From positions 1 through 9,835 of the forward strand of contig CASEPH010000451.1 of NCBI GenBank assembly GCA_949289625.1: DNA of 9,835 nucleotides, in the 5' to 3' direction. Within the stretch, counting starts at the first letter, position 1; every line of letters begins with the position of its first letter. Shown piece after piece: positions 7,758 through 9,835 of this stretch. Both the position numbers and the translations under genes were made by a program. The notes beneath the pieces are model-generated. The model did not search any database. It was given only the letters and a program-made list of their open reading frames with translations, and was not told the DNA's origin. This DNA is from an uncultured Clostridia bacterium (lineage in GTDB: Bacteria; Bacillota_A; Clostridia; Oscillospirales; Oscillospiraceae).

Positions 7758-8327
7758 ATGGGTATTTTCGACAAGCTGAAACATGTTGAGACAGGTCCCG
7801 TCATGACGGCAACTGGGTCCATGGGAGATAAGAGTGAGGCCTTTACCTTCGCGACACTCCCGGAAAGCCTTGCCCAGCTGCAAGCTCTCCCGGAGGCTGC
7901 CCTTGACACTCCCTTTCAAACGGCGGCATTAACCGTTTTGGCTTTGTGCGCCTACTCCGCAGATCGTGAGATAGGCCTTGAAATGCTGAACTTTTTGAGG
8001 GGGCCTCGCCCTCTGAACGGGCAGGAAATCTCATTCCTAAATGACCGTTTCCGTGACGGAAAAACATACCTGCCCTTCACCTATTTTGCCGGTTCTACTG
8101 CCGACAACAACTATACCCCTACTCGACCCTATACCATTCGAGTGGAGAGCAACCACACTTCCCACGTTGAACAGGGCTATATGAAACTGTTTATCCCCTG
8201 CGGCGGGGCAGATACACCTCGTCCCATCAAGCTGCGCCAGAGGGGAAGCGATGGCAAATGGTTTCTCTGGGAACAATATCTGCTGACCGGTGTCCGTATT
8301 CCTAAGGCCGCTGACCCATGGGCTTAG
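7758..8327 (+). CDS. DUF6935-like protein
   Basis: This is a 189-residue soluble protein with no signal or membrane segment. The start is ATG 7758, with GGAAGGAG 7 nt upstream; the frame extends upstream to 7686, but that overlaps the previous gene's end. Conserved-looking blocks are TLPESLAQLQALPEAALDTPF (about 33-53), LNFLRGPRPLNGQEISFLNDRF (77-98), YLPFTYFAGSTADNNYTPT (104-122) and a C-terminal KWFLWEQYLLTGVRIPK ending DPWA. This matches my memory of the DUF6935 family of Clostridia, whose role is unknown. The family assignment is from recognition only. It lies 41 nt after the lipoprotein gene, so it probably shares the transcript, which makes it a cytosolic member of an otherwise envelope-directed operon. 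Confidence 0.83.
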   Translation: MGIFDKLKHVETGPVMTATGSMGDKSEAFTFATLPESLAQLQALPEAALDTPFQTAALTVLALCAYSADREIGLEMLNFLRGPRPLNGQEISFLNDRFRDGKTYLPFTYFAGSTADNNYTPTRPYTIRVESNHTSHVEQGYMKLFIPCGGADTPRPIKLRQRGSDGKWFLWEQYLLTGVRIPKAADPWA

Positions 8328-8425
8328 ATTCAATCGGGTATTTGCTCAGGAAAGGGATCGGGTAACGAAAGGACAGGATTTCCCTCGGGATCAATCTAAA
8401 GAATATTTGACAGAGGGTGCCGATT

Positions 8426-8803
8426 ATGAAAAAAGTTCTATTCATATCATCCAACAAGATGCTTGGCCAAGGAATGTCGGCGGCCTTTCAATCAAAGCCG
8501 GAACAGGAATTTCTATGGGCAGCCCAGCTCCATTATTCACAGGCTGTTGTCGGTGTCGATATCTTCCATGCAGATGTGATAATATTGGATATTGTGGACC
8601 AGGAAGAGATGGAACAGGCAGTGAAGATCTGCCAGTCCATTCGCCTGGATGAACAGAGCGTAAAGATATTGCTCCTTGTCCGTCCGGAGCCAGCCGCTGT
8701 GCGCAAAAGAGCGGTGGACACGAAAAGTGCTGGGTTGGCAGATGATTTCGTCTTTTATGACAGCTCCCTGACCTACCTGCTTGCAAAGCTGGAAGCGCTC
8801 TGA
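8426..8803 (+). CDS. Stand-alone degenerate receiver-domain protein
   Basis: This 125-residue protein has the alternating beta/alpha layout of a CheY-type receiver: KKVLFISSN (strand 1), ADVIILDIVD (strand 3), VKILLLVRP (strand 4), DDFVFYDSS (strand 5). Asp55 sits at the usual phospho-acceptor position. The acidic pair after strand 1 is replaced by Ser8-Ser9-Asn10, the strand-4 Thr/Ser appears to be Val or Arg, and the strand-5 Lys is Tyr or Asp. It is therefore probably a pseudo-receiver that does not bind magnesium normally. There is no output domain. ATG 8426 is preferred over GTG 8417 because AGAGGG at 8412-8417 lies 8 nt before the ATG. It follows the DUF6935-like gene after 98 nt; that gap holds two copies of ATCGGGTA (8333-8340, 8357-8364) but no clear promoter. 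Confidence 0.8.
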   Translation: MKKVLFISSNKMLGQGMSAAFQSKPEQEFLWAAQLHYSQAVVGVDIFHADVIILDIVDQEEMEQAVKICQSIRLDEQSVKILLLVRPEPAAVRKRAVDTKSAGLADDFVFYDSSLTYLLAKLEAL

Positions 8804-8989
8804 TGGATGTTAGTTGAGAGTGTGTTGCATTTGGGAAGAAGCAGTTTTGTCGATAGCTTAAGTAAGTACCCCGCAAGAGATTCATGATCACATTAAAATC
8901 TGGCGGCAGTGGCCGGGCTTTCACACTCCCACCCTCCCCTGCATCTGGGCGCTGACCTCCCGCTTCTTTTCGTCAAAGGCATGGGTATA

Positions 8990-9076
8990 GGGCTGACCGC
9001 ACACGACGGTCAGCCCAGAGAAGCGCTCGGAGTTGAAAACTCCGGTTTCGCTGCGCGAAACACCGCTCTTCTCTGA
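8990..9076. mobile_element. About 87-nt palindromic insert inside the integrase frame
   Basis: Four perfect stems fill this segment. GGGCTGACCG (8990-8999) pairs with 9007-9016. AGAGAAG (9017-9023) pairs with CTTCTCT (9068-9074) and encloses two hairpins: CGGAGTT/AACTCCG (9028-9034/9038-9044) and GTTTCGC/GCGAAAC (9045-9051/9055-9061). The segment starts immediately beside the catalytic tyrosine codon (8987-8989). Removing 87 nt restores the normal 10-residue spacing between the active-site His and Tyr. The exact ends and any target duplication cannot be fixed without an uninterrupted relative. It resembles in concept the palindromic elements that insert in-frame into Rickettsia genes; the class assignment is inference. 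Confidence 0.6.
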
Positions 9077-9658
9077 CGATTTAAAAATAGTGGACACCTG
9101 GGAGTGTCCCAGCAGCCCGGACACCGTAGCCACATCCGCCCCGCCGGAGATCATCAGGCTGGCGGCGGTATGCCTGAGACTGTGGACGTTCAAGTCTAGG
9201 GGCAGGCTGTGCTTCTTGAGAATCAGCTTGAACCGCCAGGTAAAGGTGCTGGGAGTCATAGGCAGGTCGGCCCCCTGGCGTCGGAAGATGTAGTCCTCTG
9301 GGGTCAGCTCTCTGCCCTCGTGGAGCTCCATCTCCTCTTTACAGAAGGAGCTGTACTCTTTCAGAAGACTAGCCATCTCCAAGGAAAAGTAGACGTACCG
9401 CTCTCCGGCAGCGGTCTTGGGCTCTTTCGCGATGATGTCCTCCCCCGTGACCTTCACCACGTTGCGGCAGATGTGGATGGATTTTTCCGAGAAATCCACG
9501 TCCTTCCATTTCAGGCCACAGCATTCCCCACGGCGCATTCCCGTGGCAATGATGAGTTTGAAATAAGTTTCGTACTTGATACTCTCCTCCTCCAGCGCTG
9601 CAATGAGTTTCCGGGTAGTTTCCTCGTCAGCAATATTGCGCTTTTTCTTCTTTTTGCC

Positions 9659-9696
9659 GGCGCACTTGTAAGTGCGCCTGTACTTGTAGGTGCGCC
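9659..9696. repeat. Palindrome plus 18-bp tandem repeat
   Basis: GGCGCACTT (9659-9667) and AAGTGCGCC (9670-9678) form a perfect 9-bp stem with a 2-nt loop. The segment ACTTGTAAGTGCGCC (9664-9678) recurs at 9682-9696 with one mismatch, so the unit is 18 bp. In the integrase frame it encodes two RTYK-type hexapeptides just before the run of five lysines, at the junction between the lost N-terminal domain and the catalytic domain. Confidence 0.65.
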
Positions 9697-9713
9697 AAGC
9701 CGGGTTCTGCGCC

Positions 9714-9734
9714 AAAAAAGCAGCGTGACGCTGC
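9714..9734 (-). terminator. Intrinsic terminator for the minus-strand gene at the right edge
   Basis: Read on the minus strand, GCAGCG and CGCTGC flank a TCA loop (9734 down to 9720) and are followed directly by six T (9719-9714). It starts 43 nt after the TAA of the partial gene ending at 9778, a normal position for its terminator. The stem contains the GTG that opens the integrase frame. Confidence 0.65.
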
Positions 9735-9740
9735 ACCCAA

Positions 9741-9779
9741 TTCGCGATTATCGCCTCGGCGGTGGTCGCGAACTTTTTT
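9741..9779 (+). terminator. Plus-strand terminator-like hairpin with T6 tail
   Basis: Read on the plus strand, positions 9741-9755 pair with 9758-9772: TTCGCGA with TCGCGAA, CGCC with GGCG, and the TTAT/GTGG segment between them through one A-U and three G-U pairs. The hairpin is followed by C and then six T (9774-9779). On the minus strand the same G-U positions would be A-C mismatches, so the structure favours plus-strand RNA. No plus-strand gene lies directly before it; the nearest is the receiver gene ending at 8803. Confidence 0.6.
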
Positions 9780-9834
9780 AGTGGTTCAGACCTTCGCGGC
9801 TTTTATCGTTCAAGTTGACAACACGGTCGCAATG
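9778..9834 (-). CDS. C-terminal end of an unidentified minus-strand gene (partial)
   Basis: A minus-strand frame enters from the right edge and gives 18 residues, HCDRVVNLNDKSREGLNH, ending at a TAA (9780-9778). The residue mix is protein-like, and a terminator follows about 43 nt downstream, which supports a real gene end. It lies upstream of the integrase remnant on the same strand, as a cargo or recombination gene of a mobile element might. No family could be recognised from so short a piece. Confidence 0.45.
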   Translation of the reverse strand, partial: HCDRVVNLNDKSREGLNH

Positions 9835-9835
9835 G

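Larger units (their letters stand above)
8921..9736 (-). pseudogene. Tyrosine recombinase (integrase) remnant, N-terminally truncated and interrupted
   Basis: The open frame codes for a phage/ICE-type tyrosine recombinase catalytic domain. Numbered from a GTG at 9736, it shows TGMRRGE (catalytic Arg68), EPKTAAGER (Lys107), HSLRHT (His185, Arg188), GLLGHSQVST (His211) and YTHAFDEKKRE (catalytic Tyr250). Two defects are visible. First, the N-terminal SAM-like DNA-binding domain is missing: the frame holds only about 30 residues before the catalytic part and is closed by an in-frame TAA at 9803-9805. The GTG has no ribosome binding site and lies in a terminator stem. Second, His211 and Tyr250 are 39 residues apart instead of the usual 10 or so, because of an in-frame insert. 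It converges on the forward-strand operon. Expression and activity seem unlikely; a spliced or programmed form cannot be excluded. Confidence 0.8.

Noticed and set aside
8407..8412. TTGACA, a consensus -35 box before the receiver gene
   Set aside because: It overlaps the ribosome binding site, and no -10 lies at proper spacing (a TATGAA is only 12 nt away and spans the start codon).
9073..9079. CTGACGA, matching the hammerhead ribozyme CUGANGA core, next to the hairpin array
   Set aside because: No GAAA core segment or cleavage-site triplet with matching stems was found in the right order on either side, so this is probably chance.
9209..9781. A 190-codon plus-strand open frame opposite the integrase
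   Set aside because: The minus strand encodes unmistakable recombinase motifs here, and the plus-strand translation has none. It also ends inside the 9741-9779 hairpin and T-run.

Overview
The window looks like chromosomal DNA from a gut-type Clostridia member, most likely an Oscillospiraceae-like genome. The basis is moderately GC-rich coding sequence, strong AGGAGG-type ribosome binding sites before almost every gene, Gram-positive-style lipoprotein signal peptides, and a set of poorly characterised families (DUF4428-, DUF5067-, DUF5640- and DUF6935-like, TPM, TFIIB-type zinc ribbon) that often occur together in that group. No rRNA, tRNA, CRISPR array or replication origin was seen. Family names come from recognising the sequences by eye, not from a search.

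Positions 1-8803 hold ten forward-strand genes in tight series. Block A (1-3841) has the tail of an upstream gene, a small four-helix membrane protein, a cytosolic protein with zinc-binding motifs at both ends (DUF4428-like), a small beta-rich lipoprotein, and a large multi-module lipoprotein starting with a DUF5067-like domain. A strong hairpin at 3913-3942, probably a terminator, separates it from block B (4011-8803). Block B has a tail-anchored double zinc-ribbon protein, a secreted membrane-anchored protein with two TPM domains, a third lipoprotein, a DUF6935-like protein and a degenerate receiver-domain protein. Gaps of 14-41 nt, and 98 nt before the last gene, suggest co-transcription within block B. 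As a whole this reads as an uncharacterised envelope module: three surface lipoproteins and one secreted TPM protein outside, paired with zinc-ribbon and receiver-like proteins inside. Its function cannot be read from the sequence.

Positions 8921-9834 lie on the minus strand and look like the remnant of a mobile element. A tyrosine recombinase has lost its N-terminal DNA-binding domain but keeps the catalytic residues. Between its active-site histidine and tyrosine sits an in-frame insert of about 87 nt made almost entirely of perfect hairpins. Around its 5' end are further hairpins, including two back-to-back terminator-like structures (9714-9734 minus, 9741-9779 plus), and the last 18 codons of another minus-strand gene run off the window edge. 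The hairpin insert beside the catalytic tyrosine codon is the most unusual feature in the window.
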